Source: Shewanella dokdonensis (GTDB taxonomy: Bacteria; Pseudomonadota; Gammaproteobacteria; Enterobacterales; Shewanellaceae). Taken from it: DNA of 64,000 nucleotides. Positions 49,457-59,724 of this stretch are shown here, one piece after another. The notes below the pieces were generated by a model, which saw only the letters and a program-made list of their open reading frames with translations, did not search any database and was not told where the DNA came from. The stretch spans positions 496,001 to 560,000 of the forward strand of contig NZ_CP074572.1 of NCBI RefSeq assembly GCF_018394335.1. Direction: 5' to 3'. Each line of letters begins with the position of its first letter. The stretch's first letter is position 1. The position numbers and the translations under genes were made by a program.

Positions 49457-49637
49457 AAATTTCGTAGAGAAATCCAGAATTTGCCACTGAAACTTGCTTT
49501 TCTGATCATATTGGATAAGGTAAAAGGAGTTTTTGTTAATACCCATAGCAAATTAAATTGGCTATGAGATAATAAGCACGAATCGGTTGAACATCAGCCG
49601 AACGACTAAAAACCAAACCTTTAAAAGGGATTTCTTC

Positions 49638-49903
49638 ATGAACAAAAAGTACTGATGATTGCTGGCGTAGCAATGACTGCTCTGTTAGGTGGCTGTGCAA
49701 ACACCACTGCTTTGGAAGAAAGCGTTGCCAACTTGGGTAACAAAGTTGACCAACTGTCTGCCGAAGTAAGCGCAATGAAAGCTGACCAGAGCAAACTGTC
49801 TGCTGACGTGAAAGATGCCAAAGCAGCTGCTCTGGACGCTCAGGCTGAAGCAAAACGCGCTAACGACCGTCTGGACAATGTAGCTACTCGCTACAAAAAG
49901 TAA
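49638..49903 (+). CDS. lpp: Major outer-membrane (Braun) lipoprotein Lpp, one frameshift
   Basis: The ATG at 49638 reads MNKKY followed by stops; one extra A in the A5 run (49642-49646) gives MNKKVLMIAGVAMTALLGGC, a lipoprotein signal with lipobox LGGC. The mature part is a trimer-forming coiled coil (LEESVANLGNKVDQLSAEVS, AKAAALDAQAEAKRANDRL) and ends ATRYKK, where the terminal Lys is normally bonded to peptidoglycan. The restored length is 88 residues. A very strong terminator follows. It ties the outer membrane to the cell wall. Confidence 0.92.
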
Positions 49904-49927
49904 TAATGGTGGTTTACTCCGCCATAG

Positions 49928-49961
49928 AAATCGGCAACACCAAGGTGTTGCCGATTTTTTT
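49928..49961 (+). terminator. Strong terminator after lpp
   Basis: A 14-bp stem, AAATCGGCAACACC with GGTGTTGCCGATTT, is joined by a two-base AA spacer (in practice a four-base loop) and followed by a T run. Such a strong terminator suits a very highly expressed gene. Confidence 0.92.
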
Positions 49962-50010
49962 ACCTGCTAGCTAAGCCTCATCCAGGGTTTTGCTGAACAA
50001 GCACCAACCG

Positions 50011-50820
50011 TTAATTGCTGTGCAACACAATAAATCCACACAGACCAATGCCCAGCAATAGTCGGTAAATCACAAAGGGTGTCATCCCCATTTTACTGAT
50101 GATCTTAAGGAAATAATGGATACAAGCATAAGCGGCAACAAATGAAATAGAGGTTCCGAGGATCAACGCCCGCATATCCAGCGGCTCAGCGCTTTCCGCC
50201 AGATCCTTCACCACTAAAATGGCCGCGCCCAGGCTCACAGGAACCGACATCAGGAACGAAAAACGTGCGGCGGCTTCACGGGTTAACCCCAACATTAAAG
50301 CTGCCGTCATGGTGATGCCGGAACGAGAAGTACCAGGAATAAGTGCCAGCGCTTGCGCAAAACCAATCATCAGCGATTTACGCCAACCAGATTGATACTC
50401 TGTCAGCGCCAGCCGGGAGTGTTTGTCTGCCCACCACAACAACAAGCCAAATACGATGGTCGTAAAGGCGATCACGCTAGCACTGCGCAGATGGGTTTCA
50501 ATAAACCCTTTTGCCATGAATCCAAAGAACACGGCGGGCAACGTTGCTAAAATAATCCACCAGGCCAGTTGGCTTTCATTGCTGGTTTCCCGCTTGGCAA
50601 TACTCGCCAGCCAAGCCTTTGCCATGCGGTATAACTCATGACGAAAATAGATCACTACCGCCAACAGTGAACCGGTATTAACCGCGACATCAAACGACAA
50701 TCCCTGATCCTGCCAACCCAGCAGTTGCGATGGCAAAATCAAATGGGCAGAACTGGAAATCGGCAGAAATTCAGTCAATCCCTGAATAAGCGCGAGAATG
50801 ACCACCTGTATAATATCCAT
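50011..50820 (-). CDS. uppP: Undecaprenyl-diphosphatase UppP (BacA)
   Basis: From [20 protein letters not shown] (start 50820) the protein has 269 residues with about eight helices. The two active-site regions are [16 protein letters not shown] and [20 protein letters not shown], with the conserved Glu, Ser, Arg and His residues. It dephosphorylates undecaprenyl diphosphate to regenerate the cell-wall lipid carrier and gives bacitracin tolerance. It is 16 bp after folK and is probably co-transcribed with folB and folK. Confidence 0.95.
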   Translation of the reverse strand: MDIIQVVILALIQGLTEFLPISSSAHLILPSQLLGWQDQGLSFDVAVNTGSLLAVVIYFRHELYRMAKAWLASIAKRETSNESQLAWWIILATLPAVFFGFMAKGFIETHLRSASVIAFTTIVFGLLLWWADKHSRLALTEYQSGWRKSLMIGFAQALALIPGTSRSGITMTAALMLGLTREAAARFSFLMSVPVSLGAAILVVKDLAESAEPLDMRALILGTSISFVAAYACIHYFLKIISKMGMTPFVIYRLLLGIGLCGFIVLHSN

Positions 50821-50836
50821 ACAACTCCTTGAAATA

Positions 50837-51334
50837 TCAGGCCAACTGGCCAAAATCTACGGCTACCGGCCAAAGTTTCTGGCGCGTTTTATCATATTCA
50901 TCCCACAGCTGTGCGTAGGACTTACCGGCAATTGGATGCACTAATGTCGGCGCAAGTTCCGCCAGTGGCCATAAAACAAAAGCATTGGTGAGAATTTCAG
51001 CACGCGGTAATACCACCGGGGTCTGGCATACCTGCGCATCGTAGAGTAACAAATCAAGATCCAGCGTACGTGGCGCAAATTTTTTCGCACCCGGTAACCG
51101 CCCATGCCGCAATTCAATGGCTTTAAAACAAGCCACCACGGCGGCCACCGGCATCTCGGTCTGTAGAGATACCACCATGTTGAGAAAGTTGCTGCCGTTA
51201 AAGCCTACCGACTCACTTTCGTAAACCGGTGAACAACTGAGTTCTCCAAAAATTGTCTGCAGTTCCAGCAGTCCCGCCTGTAGATAACGCGCGGGTTCAA
51301 TATTGCTGCCCAGACTGATAAAAATACGACTCAC
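50837..51334 (-). CDS. folK: HPPK, 6-hydroxymethyl-7,8-dihydropterin pyrophosphokinase
   Basis: The protein has 165 residues: [60 protein letters not shown] (with the metal-binding DLDLLL) and [20 protein letters not shown]. It transfers pyrophosphate from ATP to the pterin in folate synthesis. It begins six bases after folB on the same strand; the two enzymes act in sequence. Confidence 0.95.
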   Translation of the reverse strand: MSRIFISLGSNIEPARYLQAGLLELQTIFGELSCSPVYESESVGFNGSNFLNMVVSLQTEMPVAAVVACFKAIELRHGRLPGAKKFAPRTLDLDLLLYDAQVCQTPVVLPRAEILTNAFVLWPLAELAPTLVHPIAGKSYAQLWDEYDKTRQKLWPVAVDFGQLA

Positions 51335-51339
51335 GCTGA

Positions 51340-51690
51340 CTACCTGCTACGTTCAATTTCAACGCCAACAGCTTGGGCTGCGGCCACGGCGCCAGGTTTC
51401 ATCACCCGCACCTTTACCCAAGGCACGAAAAACTCTTCAAGCAGACAGTGGGCAACACGTTCGGCAACCGTTTCAATGAGTTCTATTGGTTTTTCGGTGA
51501 TCAGCTGTACCACCCTTTTACTGACAGTTTCATAACACAGCGCCTGCTGGTAATCGTCGTGCTCTGCCGCCGCTCGGTTATCCCAAGCCATTTCCAGATC
51601 CAGAACCAATGTCTGATGCAGCTGTTTTTCCCAGTCATAGATGCCAATCACAGTATCCACCTGCAGCCCGGTTATCAGGACTTTATCCAT
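51340..51690 (-). CDS. folB: Dihydroneopterin aldolase
   Basis: The protein has 116 residues: ITGLQVDTVIGIYDWEKQLH with the active-site Glu, CYETVSKRVVQLITEK, IELIETVAERVAHCLLEEF and VRVMKPGAV with the catalytic Lys. It makes 6-hydroxymethyl-dihydropterin, the FolK substrate. It is the first gene of the folB-folK-uppP unit, divergent from plsY across a 224-bp gap. Confidence 0.94.
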   Translation of the reverse strand: MDKVLITGLQVDTVIGIYDWEKQLHQTLVLDLEMAWDNRAAAEHDDYQQALCYETVSKRVVQLITEKPIELIETVAERVAHCLLEEFFVPWVKVRVMKPGAVAAAQAVGVEIERSR

Positions 51691-51914
51691 AGTATTCCTT
51701 GCAGATAATGGAGGTCAGATAAGCTTTCACAGCTAAAGCCGGTATAATCCACGCTTTACCTCCGGATATTAGCGGTCAGCTCTTTCTCACAGAACTAAGT
51801 TTCAGTAGGATAAGACGCTGGTGGAGATGCTACGCCATGAGCATAACCATCTAGCCGTTTAAGCCGCCCGTTGGGTGTGCGCGATAATACCTTAAGACGT
51901 GTAAGGAAACCAAT

Positions 51915-52514
51915 TTGAATACCGTAGTGCTGATAATTGTCATGATAGCCGTGGCTTACCTGCTCGGCTCTATCTCCAGCGCCATTCTGGTATGTCGTCT
52001 CAAGGGATTACCGGATCCTCGCAGCAAAGGCTCGAAAAATCCTGGTGCCACCAATGTGTTGCGAATTGGCGGAGTATGGGCCGCCGCACTGGTATTCTTT
52101 TTCGATATGCTCAAAGGTGCTCTCCCCGCATATGGAGCCTACTTGTTGGGGATCCACGGCATATGGCTAGGGGTGATTGCAATCTCTGCTTGCCTCGGAC
52201 ATATGTTTCCGCTGTTTTTTGATTTTAAAGGCGGTAAAGGCGTGGCTACGGCGTTAGGCGCCATGGCACCTATCAGTTACATGGCAGTCAGTTTGATGGG
52301 CACCTGGCTGTTAGTCGTGTTGCTGACCCGCTATTCATCCCTAGCAGCCATTGTGACTTGTCTGCTCGCGCCGCTCTATACACTCTGGTTTGATGATCGT
52401 TTCACCCTACCGGTCACCATGCTGTCAGCGCTGATCATTTGGCGTCACAAAGATAACATTCGTCGGCTCTTCCAAGGTGAAGAGCCAAAGATGTTTCGTA
52501 ATAAGAAAAACTAA
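51915..52514 (+). CDS. plsY: Acyl-phosphate glycerol-3-phosphate acyltransferase PlsY
   Basis: The protein has 199 residues with about five helices. Conserved loops are [46 protein letters not shown] and [13 protein letters not shown]. The start is a TTG (51915) with AAGGA seven bases upstream. No ATG in frame fits, since the first motif starts only 17 codons later. It acylates glycerol-3-phosphate in the first step of phospholipid synthesis. It converges with tsaD, with stops seven bases apart. Confidence 0.94.
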   Translation: MNTVVLIIVMIAVAYLLGSISSAILVCRLKGLPDPRSKGSKNPGATNVLRIGGVWAAALVFFFDMLKGALPAYGAYLLGIHGIWLGVIAISACLGHMFPLFFDFKGGKGVATALGAMAPISYMAVSLMGTWLLVVLLTRYSSLAAIVTCLLAPLYTLWFDDRFTLPVTMLSALIIWRHKDNIRRLFQGEEPKMFRNKKN

Positions 52515-52521
52515 TCGAGGG

Positions 52522-53534
52522 TTAAATCGCAGGTAAGGAGTCTAAAGGCCAACGCGGTTGGGCCTTTACCGCTAAATCTTCAGTGGCTCCCGCCTTCAAC
52601 CGCTGTAAGCCCGCATAAGCGATCATGGCACCATTATCTGTGCAAAACTCGCCGCGAGGATAAAACACCCGGCCATGGCGCTTTTGCATCAGCTCGGCTA
52701 GCGCCGCACGTAAGCGCTGATTGGCGCTAACGCCACCCGCAATGACCAAACGCTGATATCCAGTCAATTCCAACGCGCGGCGGCATTTAATGGCTAAGGT
52801 ATCCACCACCGCCTCTTCAAAAGCCCGAGCAATATTGGCACGGGTCTGTTCATCATCAGGTTCTGCTGCAATAGTGTTAGCGGCAAAAGTTTTCAACCCG
52901 GAAAAACTGAAATCCAACCCGGGACGATCTGTCATTGGCCTGGGGAATTTGTAATCAGTTGTTTCCCCTTCGCGGCCAACTTAGATAAGCGCGGACCGCC
53001 GGGATAATCCAGCCCCATCAATTTAGCTGTTTTATCAAAGGCTTCACCGGCAGCATCGTCAATCGACTCACCCAGTACCTGATAACGCCCAATGCCCTGC
53101 ACATCAACCAGCATCGAGTGGCCACCAGAAACCAATAACGCCACGAAAGGAAATTCAGGCGCTTCCGCTTCTAGCATAGGCGCCAGTAGGTGCCCTTCCA
53201 TGTGATGCACGCCAACGGCAGGCTTGTTCCAAGCAAACGCCAGTGAACGGCCAACACAGGCGCCAACCAATAATGCGCCAATCAACCCAGGACCTTTGGT
53301 ATAAGCGATGCCATCCAGATCTTCGATGCGAGTCTCGGCCTTAGCCAGCGCTTCACGGATCAGCGGTACAATTTTACGGACATGATCACGGGACGCTAAT
53401 TCCGGCACCACGCCACCATAATCGGCGTGCAGCTTTACTTGGCTGTATAACGCGTGGGAAAGTAATCCCAATTTGTCGTCATAAATGGCGATACCTGTCT
53501 CATCACAGGAACTTTCAATACCTAATACCCGCAT
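52522..53534 (-). CDS. tsaD: tRNA t6A threonylcarbamoyltransferase TsaD, one frameshift
   Basis: From [20 protein letters not shown] (start 53534), it has the metal-binding [43 protein letters not shown] and, after the frame break, [20 protein letters not shown] and [13 protein letters not shown]. The break is in a four-G run near 52976; one more G restores [15 protein letters not shown] and a 337-residue protein, exactly the E. coli size. The gene is essential, so a sequencing error is likely. It installs t6A at A37 of ANN-decoding tRNAs. It is divergent from rpsU, as usual. Confidence 0.95.
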
Positions 53535-53634
53535 GATGCTTACTACAAAATCCAACAACTACAATGGCCGCTAATTCTACTGTGATTACCTAGGAATATC
53601 CAACCGGAATGCCATAAACTAACAGAGTGTCCCC

Positions 53635-53664
53635 TTTACAAGAGAGGGGGAATCGGTTTAGAAT
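53635..53664 (+). promoter_or_regulatory. Putative sigma-70 promoter of rpsU
   Basis: TTTACA (53635-53640) and TAGAAT (53659-53664) are separated by 18 bases, each five of six to consensus. It lies ~75 bp upstream of the rpsU start. Confidence 0.6.
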
Positions 53665-53738
53665 TCCGCACCATTTTTAATCTGACTTGTGTCACGTCTA
53701 GTGACTCAATACAAATTACACCTAAGGGGTGATGGCGT

Positions 53739-53954
53739 ATGCCAATTATTAAAGTACGTGAAAATGAACCATTCGACGTTGCTCTGCGTCGTTTCAAGCG
53801 CTCTTGCGAAAAAGCTGGTATTCTGGCAGACGTGCGTGCTCGTGAGTTTTATGAAAAACCTACTACAGCTCGTAAACGTGCCAAAGCTGCGGCGGTAAAA
53901 CGTCTGGCTAAGAAACTTTCTCGCGAAAACGCTCGTCGCGTACGTTTGTACTAA
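53739..53954 (+). CDS. rpsU: 30S ribosomal protein S21
   Basis: The protein has 71 residues, [20 protein letters not shown], ending in a very basic tail ([18 protein letters not shown]), the standard S21. It is the first gene of the rpsU-yqeY-dnaG-rpoD macromolecular synthesis block. The ribosome site is a GGGGTG-type sequence before the ATG. S21 takes part in translation initiation. Confidence 0.98.
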   Translation: MPIIKVRENEPFDVALRRFKRSCEKAGILADVRAREFYEKPTTARKRAKAAAVKRLAKKLSRENARRVRLY

Positions 53955-53962
53955 TCACTGTT

Positions 53963-54406
53963 ATGAGCCTTACAGAACAGCTTAAAGCGCAGATGAAACA
54001 GGCTATGGTGGCCAAAGAAAAGGCCCGCCTAAGCACTATTCGGATGGCGCTTGCTGCTATCAAGCAGGTTGAAGTGGATACCCGCGAGACCCTGACAGAC
54101 GAGCAGGTAATAGCTGTGCTGACCAAGATGGTGAAACAACGGCGTGATGCAATCGAGCAGTATCAAGCCGCTGGACGTCCTGAGTTAGCCGCTGCAGAAG
54201 AAGCAGAAGTTCTGGTACTGAAAGAATTTCTGCCGCAACCTTTGAGTGATGATGAACTTCATCAAATCATTGATGCTGCGATTAAAGCCACGGGTGCGTC
54301 GTCCATAGCCGATATGGGCAAAGTGATGGGATTAGTCAAAAACCAGGTATTAGGTCGGGCCAATATGGGTGCAGTAAGCACTCAAATAAAAGCCAAACTG
54401 CAGTAA
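53963..54406 (+). CDS. yqeY: GatB/YqeY domain-containing protein
   Basis: The protein has 147 residues: TEQLKAQMKQAMVAKEKARL, STIRMALAAIKQVEVDTRE, KQRRDAIEQYQAAGRPELAA, EEAEVLVLKEFLPQPLS and MGKVMGLVKNQVLGRANMGA. It resembles the tail domain of the GatB amidotransferase, but with no catalytic partner; its role is not settled. It lies eight bases after rpsU and before a hairpin that separates it from dnaG. Confidence 0.92.
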   Translation: MSLTEQLKAQMKQAMVAKEKARLSTIRMALAAIKQVEVDTRETLTDEQVIAVLTKMVKQRRDAIEQYQAAGRPELAAAEEAEVLVLKEFLPQPLSDDELHQIIDAAIKATGASSIADMGKVMGLVKNQVLGRANMGAVSTQIKAKLQ

Positions 54407-54420
54407 TCTGGTGTAGTTTT

Positions 54421-54456
54421 ACAAACAAGCCGTGCTTCAGCGCGGCTTGTTTGTTT
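54421..54456 (+). terminator. Hairpin between yqeY and dnaG
   Basis: ACAAACAAGCCG and CGGCTTGTTTGT pair around a short loop and lead into TTTACA. The T tract is limited, so it may attenuate rather than stop transcription into dnaG, as known for the rpsU-dnaG spacer in enteric bacteria. Confidence 0.75.
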
Positions 54457-54486
54457 ACATCGGTCTAAGGGCGAAGACTGAAACGC

Positions 54487-56204
54487 ATGGCAATACCTAG
54501 AGATTTTATCAACGAGCTTATTGCTCGAACCGATATCGTCGATCTCATCGACCACAAAGTGCCGTTAAAAAAGCCGGTAAGAATTATGCTGCCTGCTGCC
54601 CGTTCCACAGTGAAAAATCTCCCTCTTTTACCGTCAGCCGTGAAAAACAGTTTTACCATTGTTTCGGCTGTGGTGCCCATGGCAATGCTATCGACTTTGT
54701 CATGGAATATGAACGCATGGACTTCCTTGATGCTATCGGTGAACTCGCCGGGCAATTAGGGCTGGAAGTGCCACGCGAGTCTGGTAATCGTGCCGATGAA
54801 AGCATCAGCCGCGATTTGTACCAACTTATGGAAGACGCCGGACGTTATTTTCAAAAACAACTGCGCAGCCATCCACAAAAACAACGGGTATTAGATTACC
54901 TGCAACAGCGTGGATTATCTGAAGAGATTGTTGAACGTTTTGGTATCGGTTATGCGCCTGATGGCTGGGATAACCTGCTGAACTTGTATGCTCAAAAACC
55001 ACAACTACAAGAGAAGTTACTAACAGCAGGCATGCTCATCAATAATGAGCAAGGTCGCCGCTATGATCGCTTCCGCGATAGGCTGATGTTTCCTATCCGT
55101 GATCGTCGTGGCAGGGTCATCGCATTTGGTGGCCGAGTCCTGGGTGACGGTACGCCGAAATACTTGAATTCACCAGAAACGCCCATATTTCATAAGGGCA
55201 ATGAGCTTTATGGCCTTTATGAACTCAGGCAGCAACACCGCGATCCACAACGGATATTGATTGTTGAAGGTTATATGGATGTGGTAGCACTGGCGCAGTT
55301 TGGCGTTGATTACGCGGTAGCCTCGCTGGGCACATCGACGACCGCCGAACAGTTCCAGCTACTGCTACGCAGTGCTAAAGAAGTCGTGTGTTGCTACGAT
55401 GGCGATAATGCCGGACGCGAAGCCGCATGGCGCGCACTAGAAACCGCCCTGCCGATGCTCAAACCTGGCGATACCGTACGTTTTATGTTCTTGCCGCAGA
55501 GCGAAGATCCAGATTCTATGGTGCGCAAAGCAGGCAAAGAAGCGTTTGAGCAGTTGATTGACAGCGCCCAGCCACTGCAAGAGTTTCTGTTTGATACATT
55601 AACGGGACGTAATAGCAACGATAAAGCATCGCTTGCCAAGCAAGCCATGACACTAATAGAACGCATTCAAGACAATGTGTTACAGAACCTATTACTGGAA
55701 AATCTCGCGTATCGTTTGCGTATGGGAAACCTTGAAGAGATGAAGCGCCGCTTGGGTTTTCAACCCAAGAGTATTGCGCAAACACAGCAGCAACAGACAT
55801 TAAAAGGCAGAGGCACGCCCTTAAGATTGGCAATTGCCCTGCTGGTACAGGATCCCCGTTTAGGGGTTAACTTAGTGCCTCAACCGGCACTACAATTTTT
55901 GAAAATGGCCGGCATAGAGTTGCTGGTTCGCTTGTTAGAGTTGACTCGAAACCAAACGTTGAACAGCGCTCAACTACTTGAATATTACCGGGATACGGAA
56001 GATTACCCGATCCTGACCAAACTGGCCCAATGGGACCATCAAGTGGCGGATGATAACGTGCAGCAAGAGTTTAAAACAGCATTGGTATGGCTGAATAATC
56101 AATATATTGAACAGCGTTACCAAGAACTAAGTCTGAAGCAAGATCTGAGTAAAGACGAAAAGTTACAGCTTAAGAAGCTGATCGCCGCAATGAAGCGATC
56201 ATAA
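54487..56204 (+). CDS. dnaG: DNA primase, one frameshift
   Basis: The protein begins MAIPRDFINELIARTDIVDL. The frame is lost in an A6 run near 54567-54572; one more A gives KKAGKNYAACCPFHSEKSPS and the CHC2 zinc motif with CFGCGAHGN. The TOPRIM core follows (LIVEGYMDVVALAQFGVDYA; VVCCYDGDNAGREAAWRALE) and a C-terminal DnaB-binding domain. The restored length is 572 residues. It makes RNA primers at the replication fork. The zinc finger is intact when the missing base is restored, so the break is almost surely technical. Confidence 0.95.
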
Positions 56205-56262
56205 TGTAAAATTTTCCGCTCTTAGCAATTGCTCTGGGCTGGCACAGTATTGTGCAAATGGT

Positions 56263-56268
56263 TATAAT
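56263..56268 (+). promoter_or_regulatory. TATAAT box upstream of rpoD
   Basis: A perfect -10 hexamer 72 bases before the rpoD start, within the 135-bp dnaG-rpoD gap. The sequence 17 bases upstream (TGGCAC) is a poor -35 box. A separate rpoD promoter here is plausible. Confidence 0.4.
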
Positions 56269-56339
56269 TGATGGTTTGCGCGGCACACTAGAGTTGTCGT
56301 TGCTTATCGTTGTAACAGTTACCAAATTGGATGATATCT

Positions 56340-58193
56340 ATGGATCATACTCCGCAGTCGCAACTTAAACTGTTGCTCGCAAAAGGTAAAGAGCAAGGTT
56401 ATCTAACCTATGCAGAAGTGAACGATCACTTACCTGCCGACATGGTCGATTCAGACCAGATCGAAGATATTATCCAGATGATAAATGACATGGGTATCAA
56501 GGTGTTTGAAGAAGCGCCTGACGCCGATGACATTATGATGTCTGAAGACAACACTGACGATGACGCAGCAGAAGAAGCTGCTGCTGCGCTGGCTTCAGTT
56601 GAAAACGAACTGGGACGTACTACCGATCCTGTGCGCATGTATATGCGCGAAATGGGGACCGTAGAATTGTTAACCCGCGAGGGTGAAATCCAGATCGCTA
56701 AGCGTATCGAAGAAGGGATTAACGAAGTCCAAGGTTCTGTGGCGGAATATCCACAAGCTATTTCAATGATCCTGGAACAATATGATCAATATGAAGCCGA
56801 TCAGTTGCGTCTGTCTGACATTATCTCTGGATTTGTAAATCCTGATGAAGATGACATGGCCCCTACCGCCACTCATATCGGTTCCGAACTGTCTGATGAT
56901 GATTTAGACGATGAAGATGATCTCGATGATGATGACGAAGATGGCGACAACTCCGACAGCGAGGATGATGACGGTTCAAAAGGACCTGATCCTGAAGAAG
57001 CGCGTGAACGTTTCGCACAGCTACGTGCTGCCTACGAAAACTCACTGAAAATCATCGCCGAAAAAGGTCGTAATCACCCACATGCCGTAGGAGCACTGTT
57101 TGAAATTGGCGAAATCTTCAAAGAGTTTCGTTTAGTTCCAAAACAGTTTGATCGCTTAGTTAAAAGCATGCGTGCCATGATGGACAAAGTGCGCGTGCAA
57201 GAACGGCTGATCATGAAGCTGTGCGTTGAACAAGCGAAGATGCCAAAGAAAAACTTTATCAAGTTGTTCGGTGGCAACGAAACCGATATTAGCTGGTTCC
57301 AGAAAGAGGCTAGCGCGGCCAAAGCGTATTCCGATGCACTGAAAGCTGTAGAAGAAGACGTTGTCCGTTGCCATAGCAAACTGGCAGCGATAGAGGCCGA
57401 AACCGGTCTATCGATTACCGCGATCAAGGATATCAGCCGCCGTATGAGTATCGGCGAAGCGAAGGCTCGCCGTGCCAAGAAAGAGATGGTGGAAGCTAAC
57501 CTGCGTCTGGTTATTTCTATTGCGAAGAAATACACCAACCGCGGTCTGCAATTCCTAGATCTTATTCAGGAAGGCAACATCGGTTTGATGAAGGCCGTAG
57601 ATAAATTTGAATACCGCCGTGGTTACAAATTTTCTACCTATGCTACTTGGTGGATCCGTCAGGCAATCACCCGTTCAATCGCTGACCAAGCACGTACCAT
57701 TCGTATTCCGGTACACATGATTGAAACCATCAACAAGCTGAACCGTATTTCACGGCAGATGCTGCAAGAGATGGGGCGAGAGCCGTCACCAGAAGAGCTG
57801 GCTGAACGCATGATGATGCCTGAGGATAAAATCCGTAAGGTGCTCAAAATTGCCAAAGAGCCAATCTCCATGGAAACCCCTATCGGTGATGATGAAGATT
57901 CGCATCTGGGTGACTTTATTGAAGACACCACTCTGGAACTGCCACTGGACAGCGCCACCAGCGAAAGTCTGAAACAAGCAACTCATGAAGTGCTGGCAGG
58001 TTTGACCGCACGTGAAGCTAAAGTGTTGCGTATGCGTTTCGGTATCGACATGAACACCGACCACACATTGGAAGAAGTAGGTAAACAGTTCGACGTTACT
58101 CGTGAACGTATTCGTCAGATTGAAGCAAAGGCGTTGCGAAAACTGCGCCACCCAAGTCGCTCAGAAATTCTGAAATCCTTCTTGGATGAATAA
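56340..58193 (+). CDS. rpoD: RNA polymerase sigma-70 factor RpoD
   Basis: From [20 protein letters not shown] (start 56340, chosen by similarity to E. coli; an ATG at 56331 adds three residues), the protein has ~617 residues. Region 1.2 is [20 protein letters not shown], an acidic non-conserved insert lies around residues 185-220, region 2 contains [20 protein letters not shown] and [20 protein letters not shown], and region 4.2 contains [20 protein letters not shown]. It is the housekeeping sigma factor. A strong terminator follows. Confidence 0.98.
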   Translation: MDHTPQSQLKLLLAKGKEQGYLTYAEVNDHLPADMVDSDQIEDIIQMINDMGIKVFEEAPDADDIMMSEDNTDDDAAEEAAAALASVENELGRTTDPVRMYMREMGTVELLTREGEIQIAKRIEEGINEVQGSVAEYPQAISMILEQYDQYEADQLRLSDIISGFVNPDEDDMAPTATHIGSELSDDDLDDEDDLDDDDEDGDNSDSEDDDGSKGPDPEEARERFAQLRAAYENSLKIIAEKGRNHPHAVGALFEIGEIFKEFRLVPKQFDRLVKSMRAMMDKVRVQERLIMKLCVEQAKMPKKNFIKLFGGNETDISWFQKEASAAKAYSDALKAVEEDVVRCHSKLAAIEAETGLSITAIKDISRRMSIGEAKARRAKKEMVEANLRLVISIAKKYTNRGLQFLDLIQEGNIGLMKAVDKFEYRRGYKFSTYATWWIRQAITRSIADQARTIRIPVHMIETINKLNRISRQMLQEMGREPSPEELAERMMMPEDKIRKVLKIAKEPISMETPIGDDEDSHLGDFIEDTTLELPLDSATSESLKQATHEVLAGLTAREAKVLRMRFGIDMNTDHTLEEVGKQFDVTRERIRQIEAKALRKLRHPSRSEILKSFLDE

Positions 58194-58204
58194 CCCTTAA
58201 TTGC

Positions 58205-58232
58205 TAAAAAACCCGCATCTGCGGGTTTTTTA
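58205..58232 (+). terminator. Terminator after rpoD
   Basis: AAAAAACCCGC and GCGGGTTTTTT pair around ATCT, ending in a T run, 12 bp past the rpoD stop. Confidence 0.92.
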
Positions 58233-58366
58233 TTGCCAATTTATCAGTGGTTGCATAACAGATAACCAGTTGAAAGCGTTACAGTTCAATAAGCAGTAAA
58301 ACACGGGTGACAAGCTTGGACAAAGTTCGTATACTCACACCCGCTTGACGTAAACACCGTTAGCAC

Positions 58367-58443
58367 GGCCCCTTAGCTCAGTTGGTTAGAGCACACGACT
58401 CATAATCGTTAGGTCCACGGTTCAAGTCCGTGAGGGGCCACCA
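58367..58443 (+). tRNA. tRNA-Ile2 (anticodon CAT, lysidine-type)
   Basis: A 77-nt cloverleaf: acceptor GGCCCCT paired with AGGGGCC, D-arm GCTC...GAGC, anticodon loop CTCATAA, TpsiC arm CACGG TTCAAGT CCGTG, and encoded CCA. The acceptor and D-arm match E. coli ileX-type minor tRNA-Ile rather than tRNA-Met (which has GGCTACG). Its C34 would be changed to lysidine by TilS to read AUA. The C27-U43 pair in the anticodon stem is a mismatch. The terminator follows 15 bp later. Confidence 0.88.
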
Positions 58444-58458
58444 TCAAATTCCACGAAG

Positions 58459-58482
58459 AAGCCTGTTTTTACAGGCTTTTTT
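58459..58482 (+). terminator. Terminator after tRNA
   Basis: AAGCCTGT and ACAGGCTT form an eight-bp stem around TTTT, with a T run after it. It ends the tRNA transcript. Confidence 0.85.
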
Positions 58483-58675
58483 GTTTTTTGCTCCTACTGC
58501 TCAAAATGCCAAAAAAGTTGTTTTTTTGCTGGTGCGACCTCTGCGCTGCCGAAAAATTAACCCAGAATCTCTTGGTATGTACTAAATTCAGTTAACTCAC
58601 CACAAAACAACCTCCTCGTCTCTTTGCCTCGAATGAGTGCAGCGGTAACATCTGCTGTTCGTAACATTGCACCTA

Positions 58676-59106
58676 TATGGGGCGGGCACTTTTCATCGTT
58701 TTCAGCCAAAGATAACGCTTGATGAAGGACACGTTAATCTTATTGAAGAAGGTGGTGATGTAGCGATTAACTAACGCATCACTAGCCGGCTGCCGACTTT
58801 CAACCATTAGGATAGTGTTATCTGCCTCACCTAACTACCTAGGAAAAGCGGTATTCCTAATCACCCTCAGAAACGCGCAGAATACGATATTTATTTTATA
58901 GTCATTATCTTTCAGGGAATAAAGATCCGACAGGAACCGTCGGCGTTTATACCAACCAGAGTTTAATATCCGATAACGGCAATACCTGCGGTGCAGCGCG
59001 CTTTAGACAACTTGGGGATTATTTCCCAGCCAGCGTTTATGGTTGATAGCAATTTAGCCGAAGGAATATTGGGTAAATTAAGACCTAAATTTCGCGCCAT
59101 TGAGTG
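58676..59106 (+). pseudogene. Decayed LysR-family regulator gene
   Basis: Pieces in shifting frames give a recognisable LysR effector-binding domain: ITLDEGHVNLIEEGGDVAI, an HPQKRAEYDIYF piece, SLISDNGNTCGAA, then LDNLGIISQPAFMVDSNLAE and ILGKLRPKF ending at TGA near 59106. These match in order the LLEEGVDVAIR, NNGDALREAA and GLGIALLPDFLV segments of the family. Stops and frame changes are too many to be base-calling errors alone. The DNA-binding half is missing. It lies upstream of the dioxygenase cluster and may once have regulated a neighbour. Confidence 0.6.
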
Positions 59107-59724
59107 AGATATAAATGCGACTTACCCTAGCCGAAATACGTTTTCACTAAAGTCAGGGCATTAATTGCTATTTGAGTAAAAGTGTTCAGGAGAATATAGG
59201 CCCATAGGGCTAACCTTTGGTAACTATAATAAATTATTGTTTTTTTAACATGCCTTTTTAATATTTCACGCTTCCAAAGGACAAAAACAATTTAGCTGTC
59301 GTTACAGAAAAATTGACCCAAATAGGGACACGCCCATATGCATTTGCACCAAGTTAGTGCCACATGCCAACCTGCTTTAAAACTTCTTATTTAATTTTTT
59401 CATGATCTATCGATTGAGCGAACGCCATTAAAATTTATTCTGCGTTGTTCACGATAACGCAGTGGATCGCCCCCTCCATCATCAAAATACCCCGCTAATT
59501 TCGGCAATGCCAACATATCGCCAAAGCTAAGCAGAGCGCTTATATACCGGCTTTCGTGCAGCCCCGGCACTAGCATTGCATAACACCCGAGTAAAGAAAA
59601 ATAATATGTTTATTAAATTTCACATTGACATGGATCATGGAAATTATTAAACATAATAAATGTGAGCAGATATGAACAAGATGTAAAAAACATTAATAAA
59701 ACGTAATTTCACAGAGGTAATGGA
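59107..59724. other. AT-rich gap before the dioxygenase cluster
   Basis: About 620 bases without a recognised intact gene. On the minus strand a 58-codon frame (59400-59576) encodes MLVPGLHESRYISALLSFGD...; it may be a gene fragment, but I do not recognise it. Inside it CTGCGTT and AACGCAG form an inverted repeat near 59440-59462. TTGACA at 59625-59630 is a perfect -35 box about 100 bp before the first oxygenase-cluster gene, but no well-spaced -10 box follows (CATAAT is 21 bases on). Confidence 0.4.

Noticed and set aside
56240..56255. Sigma-54-like promoter (TGGCAC followed by TGTGC) upstream of rpoD
   Set aside because: The spacing between the GG and GC elements is one base too long and the -12 element is poor; a TATAAT box follows immediately.
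56890..56985. Possible repeat or contamination: GAT/GAC-rich stretch in rpoD
   Set aside because: It encodes the acidic non-conserved insert normally found between regions 1.2 and 2 of proteobacterial sigma-70.
58367..58443. Elongator or initiator tRNA-Met (CAT anticodon)
   Set aside because: The acceptor stem GGCCCCT and the D-arm match the minor tRNA-Ile family; E. coli tRNA-Met has a different acceptor stem.
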